Shown here: positions 1-6,582 of the stretch, in pieces
Layout of the letters: every line of letters starts with the position of its first letter
Numbering within the stretch: position 1 is the stretch's first letter
The notes under the pieces: model-generated
What the model was told of the DNA's origin: nothing
Database searches by the model: none
What the model saw: only the letters and a program-made list of their open reading frames with translations
Source of the DNA: a bacterium
GTDB lineage: Bacteria; Muiribacteriota; Ozemobacteria; Ozemobacterales; Ozemobacteraceae
NCBI GenBank assembly: GCA_016192885.1
Contig: JACPTH010000373.1
Span: 1 to 9,815 of the forward strand
Direction of reading: 5' to 3'
Length of the DNA: 9,815 bases
Translations under genes and position numbers: made by a program

Positions 1-708
1 AGCTGCGACAGTCGCTTCCGCGGAAAAAACATTCTCATTGAAGGTAACGATCAAATTCGCGTTTGTAGCAACCCCTGTGGCGTTATCGAGAGGGTTAAAA
101 GATGAAACGGTCGGGGGCGATGTGTCGGTTGCATCGGTTGGATTATCGCTGGATACTTTTAATGAAGCCCCGGTGTTTGAAAGCACCCTTCCAAATTTGT
201 TCTGGCCGTAATAGTCGTCTAGCGAGGAACCCGCGGGGTAGTATTTCGAATCGGACGCCAAAACCGCGGAGGAACTTGCCGACCAGGAAGCAAGCCGCTC
301 ACCCGCTCCTTTAGGATCCGTGACTTCAAAACTCCCGTTGAAGGGGTTGTTAAAAACTACCCTCCATGTAGTATTCGAGGCGGTGTTCCACCGAAAGGAA
401 GGAATTGTGGTATCGGTAATATCAGAATTCCGCATAAGATTTTCAGCGGTCAAACTCGCGAGAACCGCTGAAATGGAAGATAGCTGGGAAGATTCATTAA
501 GGGGAGCTTCACAGCCCGGATTCGAAGCCCTCTTTAGGTCAAAACCCTTCCGAATTTCGCCGATATTAAGTTTCAAACGATCGGCGGTTGACTTTTTCGC
601 TTGGGATTCGTAAAGCGGAATCAATTGGGTCGCGGCAATTCCGCCGACCAATAATATTACCATCACCGCAAGCATTGCAACCCCATTGAGGTTTTTTAGC
701 ATTTTCAT
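1..708 (-). CDS. Pseudopilin-like protein with bacterial Ig-like domain, partial at the left edge
   Basis: An open frame of 236 codons that leaves the window without a stop. Residues 1-9 (MKMLKNLNG) form a basic prepilin leader ending in Gly9. Residues 10-30 (VAMLAVMVILLVGGIAATQL) are the hydrophobic N-terminal helix typical of type IV pilins and type II secretion pseudopilins. The usual Glu at +5 of the mature protein is Ala, as in the GspK/PilX class. A Ser/Thr/Asn-rich region follows. From about residue 195 there is an SbsA/Big_5-type Ig-like start (PPTVSSFNPLDNATGV, then LIVTFNENV). The expected location is the inner membrane, then a pilus or pseudopilus tip, or display at the surface. 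The start is supported by GGAG six bases before the ATG; Met3 is an alternative. The pilin-like N-terminus is clear; the specific role (minor pilin, GspK-like or exported adhesin) is inferred. Confidence 0.75.
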   Translation of the reverse strand, partial: MKMLKNLNGVAMLAVMVILLVGGIAATQLIPLYESQAKKSTADRLKLNIGEIRKGFDLKRASNPGCEAPLNESSQLSSISAVLASLTAENLMRNSDITDTTIPSFRWNTASNTTWRVVFNNPFNGSFEVTDPKGAGERLASWSASSSAVLASDSKYYPAGSSLDDYYGQNKFGRVLSNTGASLKVSSDNPTDATDTSPPTVSSFNPLDNATGVATNANLIVTFNENVFSAEATVAA

Positions 709-837
709 CCTTCTCTCCAGCTTAAAAATCAATTTCTCAAACAACTATTTCTTCTGATGCTCTTGCAAAATTATTCAAACCCCGCATTGGTAGCCCCAAG
801 CTTTTGGGTAGTGTCCTATTTTGGCTACCCGGTTTTC

Positions 838-899
838 GTCATGCTCGTGAAAACGGGCATCCAGACTCTTTTCTGGATTTCCGCTTTCGCGGGAATGAC
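838..899. repeat. REP-like imperfect palindrome
   Basis: The two halves, gtcatgctcgtgaaaacggg and its counterpart ending ccgctttcgcgggaatgac, pair imperfectly around an inner ATCCAGA...TCTGGAT stem. Repeats of this general form are widespread in environmental bacterial genomes. It lies inside the 763-1066 block. It could fold as RNA, but it is not adjacent to a gene end, so a terminator role is unlikely. Confidence 0.7.
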
Positions 900-999
900 T
901 GGAGGCATAATTTGGTCAATACCGGATTTTACAAAAAGATTTTAGCTAATCTAGGACTCCGCAAACATTTGGTAGCCGCAAGCTTCAGCCGCGAAAAAA

Positions 1000-1032
1000 C
1001 TCGGCTTCGCAGGCGTAAAGCCTGCGCCTACC
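1000..1032. repeat. Small palindromic repeat within the 763-1066 block
   Basis: The segment reads cggcttcgcaggcgtaaagc followed by ctgcgcctacc. The core gcaggcgtaaagcctgc is a near-perfect hairpin (gcaggc...gcctgc, loop gtaaa). The form is a common dispersed intergenic repeat. It has no coding content. Confidence 0.5.
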
Positions 1033-1164
1033 CTGGTTCGAAGGTTTTTCAAGAATAATCTTGCAAGTTCTTCTACAATTATAGAATATATGAAAAATTG
1101 TGACAAGTAGTGGCGCACCGCCGTGCCTGACTCTTACCCACAGCATGCTTTAGATCCTTTATTA

Positions 1165-1338
1165 GTAAGCGTTCAGTCATCAGCTATCAGCTTAAACCAC
1201 GGGTGATGCGGCATGAAGAATTTCAAGAGGTAAAAGGTTTGAAAGTAGCTCAAAATTTGATATTGGCTGAATATGTGGCAGGTAGCAAATTTCCAAGGGT
1301 TTTTGCTGAATGCTGACCGCTGATAACTGAAGGCTTAC
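1165..1338. repeat. Element bounded by a 27-bp imperfect inverted repeat
   Basis: The left arm at 1165-1191 (gtaagcgttcagtcatcagc then tatcagc) and the right arm at 1312-1338 (gctgaccgctgataactgaa then ggcttac) are reverse complements at 23 of 27 positions. The similarity extends weakly outwards (TATTA near 1160 and 1342). They enclose 120 bases that contain most of a 36-codon ORF. The TCAGC-rich arms resemble repeats often found near four-helix-bundle (intervening-sequence) protein genes; that link is from general knowledge. Confidence 0.6.
1206..1316 (+). pseudogene. Possible remnant of a four-helix-bundle protein gene
   Basis: A 36-codon ORF starting MRHEEFQEVKGLKVAQNL and ending with KFPRVFAEC and a TGA inside the right inverted-repeat arm. 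The order F-x-E-V-K-G-L-K-V-x-Q ... Y ... KFP resembles the first helix of the four-helix-bundle (23S rRNA intervening-sequence) family, usually FxxLKVWQxA ... Y ... FP. The rest of that family (about 115-125 residues) is absent. No ribosome binding site is visible. Best read as a degraded 5' fragment; a chance resemblance is quite possible. Confidence 0.3.
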
Positions 1339-1418
1339 CTTTATTAAAGCCGGCTTTTTGCATTATTAAAGCTTGCCATTCACACGCTCTACCAACTCAT
1401 AACAATTGCTTCCGAATA

Positions 1419-1467
1419 GAAATCCCCCTTAATCCCCCTTTTTCAAAGGGGGATTAAGGGGGATTTC
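1419..1467. repeat. Perfect 23-bp inverted repeat
   Basis: The arms at 1419-1441 and 1445-1467 are perfect reverse complements around a ttc loop. Each arm itself contains the tandem motif aatccccctt twice. The type is a recurrent intergenic palindrome in environmental bacteria. It lies 50-100 bases beyond the stop of the minus-strand PIG-L gene, so its RNA could act as a transcription-ending or stabilising hairpin, though no clear U-tract follows. Confidence 0.75.
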
Positions 1468-1468
1468 T

Positions 1469-1489
1469 CCCTCCTTTGGGAAAGGAGGG
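1469..1489. repeat. Second hairpin, 9-bp stem
   Basis: ccctccttt (1469-1477) pairs perfectly with aaaggaggg (1481-1489) around a ggg loop. It directly abuts the 23-bp palindrome, and the two together probably form one composite repeat downstream of the PIG-L gene. Confidence 0.6.
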
Positions 1490-1519
1490 CCGGGGAGGAT
1501 TTTATTGGAGCTACTTCTT

Positions 1520-2524
1520 TCAATTCATCAACCTCCAGAAAATCTCCTGGCGCCTGATAAAGCTTATAAGAAACCCGTCGCGAAGTCGTATTTGGGAAAC
1601 ATGGCAATTAATGGCTTTTTCCTTGGCTTTAATCGCTGGTTTACTCGGGAAATAGCTGTTTGAAAGCGGAAGGTCGCGCGGAGGCAAAATTCCTTCGCTT
1701 GGCCTGTACCCGTAAGGCTTTGGGAAAACGTTTCTGGACCCGTGGTGTACAAGATATGCCATGAGTAAACTTTTTCTTTTGATGTTGGAAAGTTCTCCTA
1801 AAACCATTTTTGCAACCGCACGATGGTCTTCGTTGAAATCCACGGGGTGAGGGAGCAGAACAATGTCCGGATTGGCAAGCAATATTATTTTTTGAAAGTC
1901 GGCCTCCATGGACGCACGCGAATACGGATGCAACTTTCGGTTTTTCAATCCCCACTCACCGATTCCGAAACGTTGCTTGGTCGCCTTCGAGCGAAACAAT
2001 GACTTCGGGTTCTTGGAAGAAACGACCTTACTCAAAATTCCTGAAGGATATCCTAGAAAAATTCGGCGGGCGGGGGGAACCCCAAGTTCATTAAGAGAGT
2101 TTGAAGCCTCTTCCCTCCTTAATTTGCCAAGAACCCTATAATCATGGGGGCGAAACAAAAAAGACGGCTTAATTTTTCTCCGGACCCGCAAAGCTTTGGT
2201 AAAAGCCTCTCCATCCGTGACAACAACCGCCCAAACTTGGGCGCCTGAAGCTATGCGGTCGAATAACCAACCTCCGAGGCAAATTGTTTCGTCATCCGGA
2301 TGAGGGGCGAACAAGAGAATGTTTTCCCCGAGCACCCGGTTTCCCCAAAGAAGCAAAAAACCGAGAAGAAAAAAATAACGACAGAGGCTCTTGCGATATT
2401 CGAGATTTCTCACTTTGTTCGAAATGACAGAAAATAGGTCTGCAACTGTCAATGCGAGGAGCAAAGCGACGCGGCAATCTCTTCTCAAATACGATAAAGT
2501 CGAATTTTGCAAAAGCCTCGACAC
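1520..2524 (-). CDS. PIG-L family deacetylase (LmbE-like)
   Basis: Predicted zinc-dependent N-deacetylase of the GlcNAc-PI de-N-acetylase/LmbE family, which removes acetyl groups from N-acetylated sugars. The metal-binding and catalytic motif APHPDDE is at residues 73-79, following the strand NILLF. A second conserved motif, HPVDFNEDHRAVA (226-238), supplies the D-x-x-H histidine. The family feature R-x-x-E (RREEA, 136-140) and the strand FLGYPSG (156-162) are present. The longest frame (334 codons, GTG start) is suspect: residues 14-42 are translated from two dispersed repeats and no ribosome site precedes it. More likely starts are GTG at 2413, giving a signal-peptide-like stretch (CRYFFLLGFLLLWGNRVLG), or GTG at 2335, giving a cytosolic protein starting just before NILLF. 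Substrate unknown. The family is secure, the start is not. Confidence 0.85.
   Translation of the reverse strand: MSRLLQNSTLSYLRRDCRVALLLALTVADLFSVISNKVRNLEYRKSLCRYFFLLGFLLLWGNRVLGENILLFAPHPDDETICLGGWLFDRIASGAQVWAVVVTDGEAFTKALRVRRKIKPSFLFRPHDYRVLGKLRREEASNSLNELGVPPARRIFLGYPSGILSKVVSSKNPKSLFRSKATKQRFGIGEWGLKNRKLHPYSRASMEADFQKIILLANPDIVLLPHPVDFNEDHRAVAKMVLGELSNIKRKSLLMAYLVHHGSRNVFPKPYGYRPSEGILPPRDLPLSNSYFPSKPAIKAKEKAINCHVSQIRLRDGFLISFIRRQEIFWRLMN
2402..2429 (+). repeat. Dispersed repeat family A, copy 1
   Basis: The sequence runs gagatttctcactttgttcg then aaatgaca. It matches other copies at 2629-2656 and 9727-9753, and inverted copies at 2666-2720 and 9784-9813. This copy lies within the nominal 5' end of the PIG-L frame. 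Confidence 0.7.
2448..2481 (+). repeat. Dispersed repeat related to family A
   Basis: The sequence tgtcaatgcgaggagcaaag followed by cgacgcggcaatctc is a recognisable intergenic repeat type (tgtcA...gaggagc...gcaatctc). It shares the tgtca/atctc end pattern with family A and stands inverted relative to the copy at 2402-2429, so the two ends face each other. It also lies inside the PIG-L frame. Confidence 0.6.
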
Positions 2525-2806
2525 TGAAGCAATTTAACTGAAATGGGCTACTACTCAATAATTCGGGTTGAACCAATGATTCTTGGCGTGATTAACAAAC
2601 AACACTAAAAATTAGCTCCCGAGAGGATGAGATTTCTCCCTCCGGTCGAAATGACAGCATTATCTTGTCATTCCGAACACATTCGCCGATGGCTCAGTGT
2701 AAACTCCTGTGAGGAATCTCATTCTCAACATGAAAACGATTTCTTTCGCGGCATTTAGTCTTTCTTGTTAATCACGTTCTTGGCGTATAGAAATTTCCGT
2801 TTGAAA
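2525..2806. other. Intergenic stretch, repeats only
   Basis: Between the two minus-strand genes. Apart from the family A pair I see no gene, no RNA gene and no clear promoter. Confidence 0.6.
2629..2720. repeat. Inverted pair of family A repeats
   Basis: The left unit at 2629-2656 (gagatttctccctccggtcg then aaatgaca) faces a longer divergent unit at 2666-2720 that starts tgtcattccgaac and ends gaggaatctc. The pair forms a composite palindrome about 90 bases long in the space upstream of the PIG-L gene and downstream of the peptidase-like gene. No coding content. Confidence 0.65.
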
Positions 2807-3871
2807 TCACAGCTCTGATTCAGTGCGAAGTCTCTCAAAATCTTCAGGCCAAAGCGTTGTGGCTTGGGAATTTGGGTCGGATGAGTTTTTTGGTTCAAAG
2901 GGTTTCAATTTATTTTTGGATTTCACGCTCTGGAATTTCTGCGCCCCTAAAATCTCATTTAAAACTTTCAACGGGTCGCCGGTGAAAAAGCCGACTTTAT
3001 CGCGCAGGGATACTATTTTCTCCGCATCGGTTGGTTCCATTCCTCCGAAAAATGAGAGCATCTTGGCGGTTGCGGTGTTAAGGTCGAGATTAAAAGGCAT
3101 GGCATCCAAATCGACACCGAGTTTCTTCATTAATTTATATTTGAAGTCAAAAAAACCGTGTTTTTTATCAAGCTTTGCTTCGCCCGAAAACCAAAGCTGC
3201 GGCCCTACGTTGGCGAAGAGGTTTTCCCCCGCCATCGCTTTCTTGAACAAATCTTCCTTGAGCGCTAAAAAAGCTTGTTTGGCCTTTAAATGTTCAGCAT
3301 TGGAAATCTTTTTTTGCACGTAATCAAGTTTCGTTCGATAGTAAGAATGATATAGGTTTCTTGCCTCATTGCTCATAACGGCATAATTTAATCCTTCAAG
3401 AACAATGCGGAAAAGCGTGCTCTTGTCTTCCGGGTAGAGCTTAACAAACCCTTGTACAAACTCGGGGTAGTTTTTTGGTTGATGGATTAACATCGTAGTT
3501 ACGCATTTCTCAAAAGGAGCATTAATCGCCCTGCTGGATAAAATATCGTAAAATTGACCAGCGACTACCCCTTCAGTGCTTACAAGCTGCAAGCCGTTTT
3601 TAAGCGCTCCGGTTTTCTTTCCAAAGTATTTCGCCCAAATATATCTGTCTCTTCGAATCGGGTCTTGGCGCGAAAAAAGGAATTCGGAAATGTTGTACTT
3701 CTTTCGGTCCTTCTCTTTCAGTTTCGGGTTGGCGGGGCCATAAAGGGCTTCGAAAGCCTCCGCCCAGCCTTCAGTAAGCGCCATTCCTTCGTCGGTTATA
3801 TATGGGGCGTCGTGTCCGTTAGTCGAAACGCGCTTGATATCTTTAAACGCCTTCCCGTACATGTCAAACAT
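2807..3871 (-). CDS. C-terminal part of a split secreted zinc-peptidase-like protein, with helix-hairpin-helix
   Basis: 354 codons from an internal ATG; probably the downstream part of the gene that begins at 4554. Residues 30-44 (MALTEGWAEAFEALY) carry an E-G-W-A motif that in gluzincin-like metallopeptidases supplies a third zinc ligand. STEGVVAGQFYDIL (98-111) is a second motif common in such proteins. The partner HExxH is not present in either part. Residues 261-312 (NLDLNTATAKMLSFFGG, then TDAEKIVSLRDKVGFF) resemble the helix-hairpin-helix of ComEA/GspK-type proteins. The tail is Ser/Asn/Lys-rich. No ribosome site precedes the ATG, and the frame is open upstream only as far as a stop just before 3895. 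Expected to act outside the cytoplasm, since the other part carries a signal peptide. The peptidase assignment is an inference from motif context. Confidence 0.6.
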   Translation of the reverse strand: MFDMYGKAFKDIKRVSTNGHDAPYITDEGMALTEGWAEAFEALYGPANPKLKEKDRKKYNISEFLFSRQDPIRRDRYIWAKYFGKKTGALKNGLQLVSTEGVVAGQFYDILSSRAINAPFEKCVTTMLIHQPKNYPEFVQGFVKLYPEDKSTLFRIVLEGLNYAVMSNEARNLYHSYYRTKLDYVQKKISNAEHLKAKQAFLALKEDLFKKAMAGENLFANVGPQLWFSGEAKLDKKHGFFDFKYKLMKKLGVDLDAMPFNLDLNTATAKMLSFFGGMEPTDAEKIVSLRDKVGFFTGDPLKVLNEILGAQKFQSVKSKNKLKPFEPKNSSDPNSQATTLWPEDFERLRTESEL

Positions 3872-4554
3872 GCAAGGGTATCGTTTGTAATGGAGTCTTT
3901 AATGGAAAAGTAGGTTTTTCCTTCCATAACGATATCGACCAAACAGATAACTGAAGTATCTAATCCGATTTCTTTCCCTGAGGTAGGATCGATTAATTGG
4001 ACCCCGATGGGAATCATGCAGGGACCGGGTTGTGGAAGGAAATTTGGGAGAGGCGATTTATCAAAGCAATAGAGCGGAGCGCCAATTTGCTTGGAAAGAA
4101 AATCTAGAATTACTTTTTTTTGCTCCTCGGAAAGAGTGGTTACCTTTTTAAGGGTTTCGCTTATAACCTGGAATTTAATGTTGCGGGCGGTTCGACGCAA
4201 TTTTAAAGAATCTTCAAGTTCCTTGCTCTTTTTTAAGTAAGGGAGTGTGGTAGTAGCCTGAAAACCCTTCGGGTCGGTCGGTTTTCCCTGAAGCGCGTCA
4301 CCTGAAAGGGCGTTAAATAAAAACCCCGCGTTCTCAACTTTTACGGTGCTTGGTATATTCAGGACTTTTCCAAGGATATTTATTACCGCGTTTTTCCCGA
4401 CCGTGATTGGAGAACATATGCTCACAGGTTCGGCTTTAAGAGGGTCGCCGTCAGTTGAAATAGTTGTCGGAAGAGGTCTTGCGGAAACTTGGGCTCCCCA
4501 AAAAAGTATCAGGCAAAGACAACATACAAACAACTTTCTTGGAAACATATTCAT
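3796..4554 (-). CDS. N-terminal part of the split secreted peptidase-like protein
   Basis: 252 codons. The N-terminus is a clear Sec signal peptide: basic MNMFPRK, hydrophobic LFVCCLCLILFWGAQ, and a likely cleavage site VSA|RP after residue 25. The next 200 residues have no domain I recognise; they include Cys residues at 47, 163 and 179 (mature protein may be oxidised) and a helical, charged stretch at 108-155. Residues from about 226 onward (TLACLTC... to the end) are out of frame with the downstream part and are probably not native. The ATG is supported by AAGGAG nine bases upstream. The gene starts 90 bases after pepF on the same strand and may be co-transcribed with it. The 76-base overlap with the downstream frame indicates a frame-changing lesion near 3866-3895 rather than two genes. 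Confidence 0.65.
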   Translation of the reverse strand: MNMFPRKLFVCCLCLILFWGAQVSARPLPTTISTDGDPLKAEPVSICSPITVGKNAVINILGKVLNIPSTVKVENAGFLFNALSGDALQGKPTDPKGFQATTTLPYLKKSKELEDSLKLRRTARNIKFQVISETLKKVTTLSEEQKKVILDFLSKQIGAPLYCFDKSPLPNFLPQPGPCMIPIGVQLIDPTSGKEIGLDTSVICLVDIVMEGKTYFSIKDSITNDTLACLTCTGRRLKISSAFRLTDTTPHI

Positions 4555-4644
4555 TCTTTTTTCTCCTTCATTTTTTTAGGCACAACTTGCTTTTTACTCT
4601 TCATGATAACAATTAATGTTGTTACCCCGCAATTAAAAATCCAA

Positions 4645-6480
4645 TCACTTTTTACTATTATTAGCGAGTTTTTCGGCTTCTTCGACCATTTCGGAAAGAA
4701 TCTGCATTCCGTTGTTCCAAAAGCCTGCCTTTGTAATATCCAAGCCGATTCGTTTCGTAAGAACATTTGGGCTTTCAGAACCGCCTGAGGAAAGGAGATT
4801 CATAAATTTTGGCACGAATTTCCTTCCCTCTTTTCTATAAAGATTGTACAAGGAAAGGACAAGAAGTTCGCCGAAGGAATACGCGTAGCAATAAAACGGA
4901 GTATGAATAAAATGGGGGATGTAACACCACCACGAACCGTAACCTTCAGTTAAGGTTACCGAATCGCCAAACATTGCCGCATTTGCCTTCATCCAGAAAC
5001 CGCCTATCTTTTCGGGGGTCAGTTCTCCTTCTTTGCGCCAGCTTCCGTGTAAATTTTGCTCGAAATGAGTCAGACATACTTGTCGGAAGACGGTTGCGAA
5101 AGCGTCCTCGATTTTCCCGCACAAAAGGGAAAGTTTCACGGCGGGATCGGTCTCTTCTTCGATTAGCCTGTGGAAAACTATCATTTCTCCAAAAACGCTT
5201 GCGGTTTCAGCCAAGGTCAGGGGAGTATCAGACTGAAGATATCCTTGCTTTCGGGAAAGATACTGATGGACGCCGTGACCTAATTCGTGAGCCACGGTCA
5301 TAACGTCTCTTAAACGGTCGGTGTAATTAACCAGGATAAAAGGGTGAACGTCGGGAGTTGCGGATGAACAAAATGCGCCGCCGCGCTTTCCGGGCCGAAT
5401 TTCCGCGTCAATCCAGCTCTTCTCAAAAAACTCGGTCACGATCTTTCCAAACTCGGGGGAAAACTGATGGTATGCATCCACGACGATTTTTTTTGTTTCT
5501 TTCCACTCGCATGCGGGCATTTTTGCGGAAACAGGCGCGTAACGATCGTAATCATATAGCTTTTTTAGCCCTAGCAATTTGGCTTTTAAGCGATAATATC
5601 GCTGTACAAGCCCCGTATTTTGGTCGCATGCCTTTAAAAGAGCTTGGACCGTTTTTGCGTCGATTTCATTGCTCAAATTCCTGGCCGACATGGGTTCCTG
5701 AAAATGACGTAAACGATCCATCGTCGAATGTTCCTGAACGATCGTGTTAAAGATAAAAGCCAAAGAGCGTTCATTCTCTTTAAAACCCGACGTAAGAGCT
5801 TTTGCGGCGGCAATCCTAACCTCGCGGTTTCCGTCATGCAACAAGGACAATAACTCCTGCTCGGACATCTCTTTCGTTTCTCCGCCAAGCTTGTAGGAAA
5901 ATTTCATTCTTCCCAGCATCTCGTCAAAATACCTGCTAAAAGCATGGACTCCGGTATTTTTCATTTCGGCGACGATTTTTTCCTCGGGTTCGGAAAGCAA
6001 ATGGGGACGATATCTGCGGGAAGCCGAGAGAAAATGCTTATAGTCCAAACATGCGGGGTCTTCAATAAGCTTTTTCGCGACTTCATCGGAAATTTGACAC
6101 CAGTCAAGTTCCCAGAAAAGCATGTGGGTTTGAATTTCGGTGGCTCGCATCTGCATTTTTTGGAGAAGCTTTCCAAATTCAGCGTTTTGCGTGTCCTCAG
6201 CAAACAAAAGATGGGAATAAACTAGAGGCCTGTCGCGAAGAAGAAGAATTTTCTCGTATTCCCTAACTATCTGAACTAATTCTTTTGCCTTAATCTCACG
6301 TTTCTTAAGGAGCCACCACTTGTACTTCTTCTCGAAATTTTCAGCCATGGACTTTGCGGTGTTATAATCATTTTCAATTGCGGGGTCGGTTGGAGAAGAG
6401 TAAAGATCTTGCAAATTCCACCTGACTCCGGACGCGGAACACCTTGGAATGGTTTTCTTCTTTTTCACGATTTGGTTCAT
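4645..6480 (-). CDS. pepF: Oligoendopeptidase F (M3B family metallopeptidase)
   Basis: Cytosolic zinc peptidase that cleaves short peptides (roughly 7-17 residues in studied members) and so takes part in peptide turnover. 611 residues, normal length for the family. The N-terminus has the typical opening GVRWNLQDLYSSPTDPAIE (18-36). The zinc site is HELGH (398-402, in VAHELGHGVHQY), and the third ligand is Glu425 in LAETASVFGE. The C-terminal substrate-site region includes HFIHTPFYCYAYSFGEL, with the His/Tyr residues characteristic of M3 enzymes. No signal peptide. Intact with no frame disturbance, unlike its neighbours. The ATG has only a weak site (GAAAG seven bases upstream); an upstream ATG at 6493 is in another frame. 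Its promoter probably lies in the 6481-6582 space shared with the divergent MORN gene. Confidence 0.93.
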   Translation of the reverse strand: MNQIVKKKKTIPRCSASGVRWNLQDLYSSPTDPAIENDYNTAKSMAENFEKKYKWWLLKKREIKAKELVQIVREYEKILLLRDRPLVYSHLLFAEDTQNAEFGKLLQKMQMRATEIQTHMLFWELDWCQISDEVAKKLIEDPACLDYKHFLSASRRYRPHLLSEPEEKIVAEMKNTGVHAFSRYFDEMLGRMKFSYKLGGETKEMSEQELLSLLHDGNREVRIAAAKALTSGFKENERSLAFIFNTIVQEHSTMDRLRHFQEPMSARNLSNEIDAKTVQALLKACDQNTGLVQRYYRLKAKLLGLKKLYDYDRYAPVSAKMPACEWKETKKIVVDAYHQFSPEFGKIVTEFFEKSWIDAEIRPGKRGGAFCSSATPDVHPFILVNYTDRLRDVMTVAHELGHGVHQYLSRKQGYLQSDTPLTLAETASVFGEMIVFHRLIEEETDPAVKLSLLCGKIEDAFATVFRQVCLTHFEQNLHGSWRKEGELTPEKIGGFWMKANAAMFGDSVTLTEGYGSWWCYIPHFIHTPFYCYAYSFGELLVLSLYNLYRKEGRKFVPKFMNLLSSGGSESPNVLTKRIGLDITKAGFWNNGMQILSEMVEEAEKLANNSKK

Positions 6481-6525
6481 CCTTTTCTTTCATAGCTTTA
6501 TTGTAATGAACCATAGGATGAAGGA

Positions 6526-6544
6526 TTGACCCATCGGATGTCAA
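6526..6544. promoter_or_regulatory. Imperfect palindrome in the divergent intergenic space
   Basis: The sequence ttgacccatcggatgtcaa has TTGAC/GTCAA ends around a CATC/GATG-like centre. It lies in the 102-base gap between pepF (minus) and the MORN gene (plus). On the minus strand it contains TTGACA, a perfect -35 hexamer, but the only -10-like hexamers (TATGGT, TACAAT) are too far away. It could be an operator or chance. Confidence 0.25.
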
Positions 6545-6582
6545 GTGAAAGCGCTATCGAAAGGTAACCATAAAGAGACAAA

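Larger units (their letters stand above)
763..1066. repeat. MITE-like block with imperfect terminal inverted repeats
   Basis: The left end (763-781, ttgcaaaattattcaaacc) is the imperfect inverted counterpart of the right end (1043-1066, ggtttttcaagaataatcttgcaa). The interior carries two similar segments, ggtagccccaagctttt near 790 and ggtagccgcaagcttcag near 971, plus the REP-like hairpin at 838-899. Related end sequences recur at 9238-9258 and 9333-9357, with a similar interior motif (cgcgaaaaaactc near 995, cgcgaaaactcag near 9282). This suggests a dispersed non-coding repeat family. There is no transposase in the window and I did not identify target-site duplications. Confidence 0.5.
709..1519. 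other. Gene-poor repeat mosaic between pilin-like gene and PIG-L gene
   Basis: About 800 bases without an intact gene. Both flanking genes are on the minus strand. The stretch holds several unrelated repeat types, listed separately, and one 36-codon ORF that may be a gene remnant. The short plus-strand frames across 757-1058 translate repeat DNA and show no protein-like character. Confidence 0.7.

Noticed and set aside
102..613. Plus-strand ORFs of 70 and 97 codons
   Set aside because: They are antisense shadows of the minus-strand pilin-like gene, which is continuous across this whole stretch.
757..1058. Two overlapping plus-strand ORFs of 62 and 84 codons
   Set aside because: They translate the REP-like and MITE-like repeats; no ribosome site and no protein-like pattern.
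1419..1489. CRISPR-like repeats from the aatccccctt motif
   Set aside because: The repetition is a single palindrome plus a second hairpin, without spacers or regular units.
2823..3323. Plus-strand ORF of 166 codons
   Set aside because: Antisense to the peptidase-like C-terminal part; Ser/Phe-rich composition typical of a shadow frame.
3796..3871. Programmed ribosomal frameshift joining the two peptidase-like frames
   Set aside because: No slippery heptamer or downstream structure is visible at the joint, and the expected HExxH segment would still be missing.
4605..4626. Hairpin gataacaattaatgttgttacc as a pepF terminator
   Set aside because: The stem is short and AT-rich, and no U-tract follows on the minus strand.
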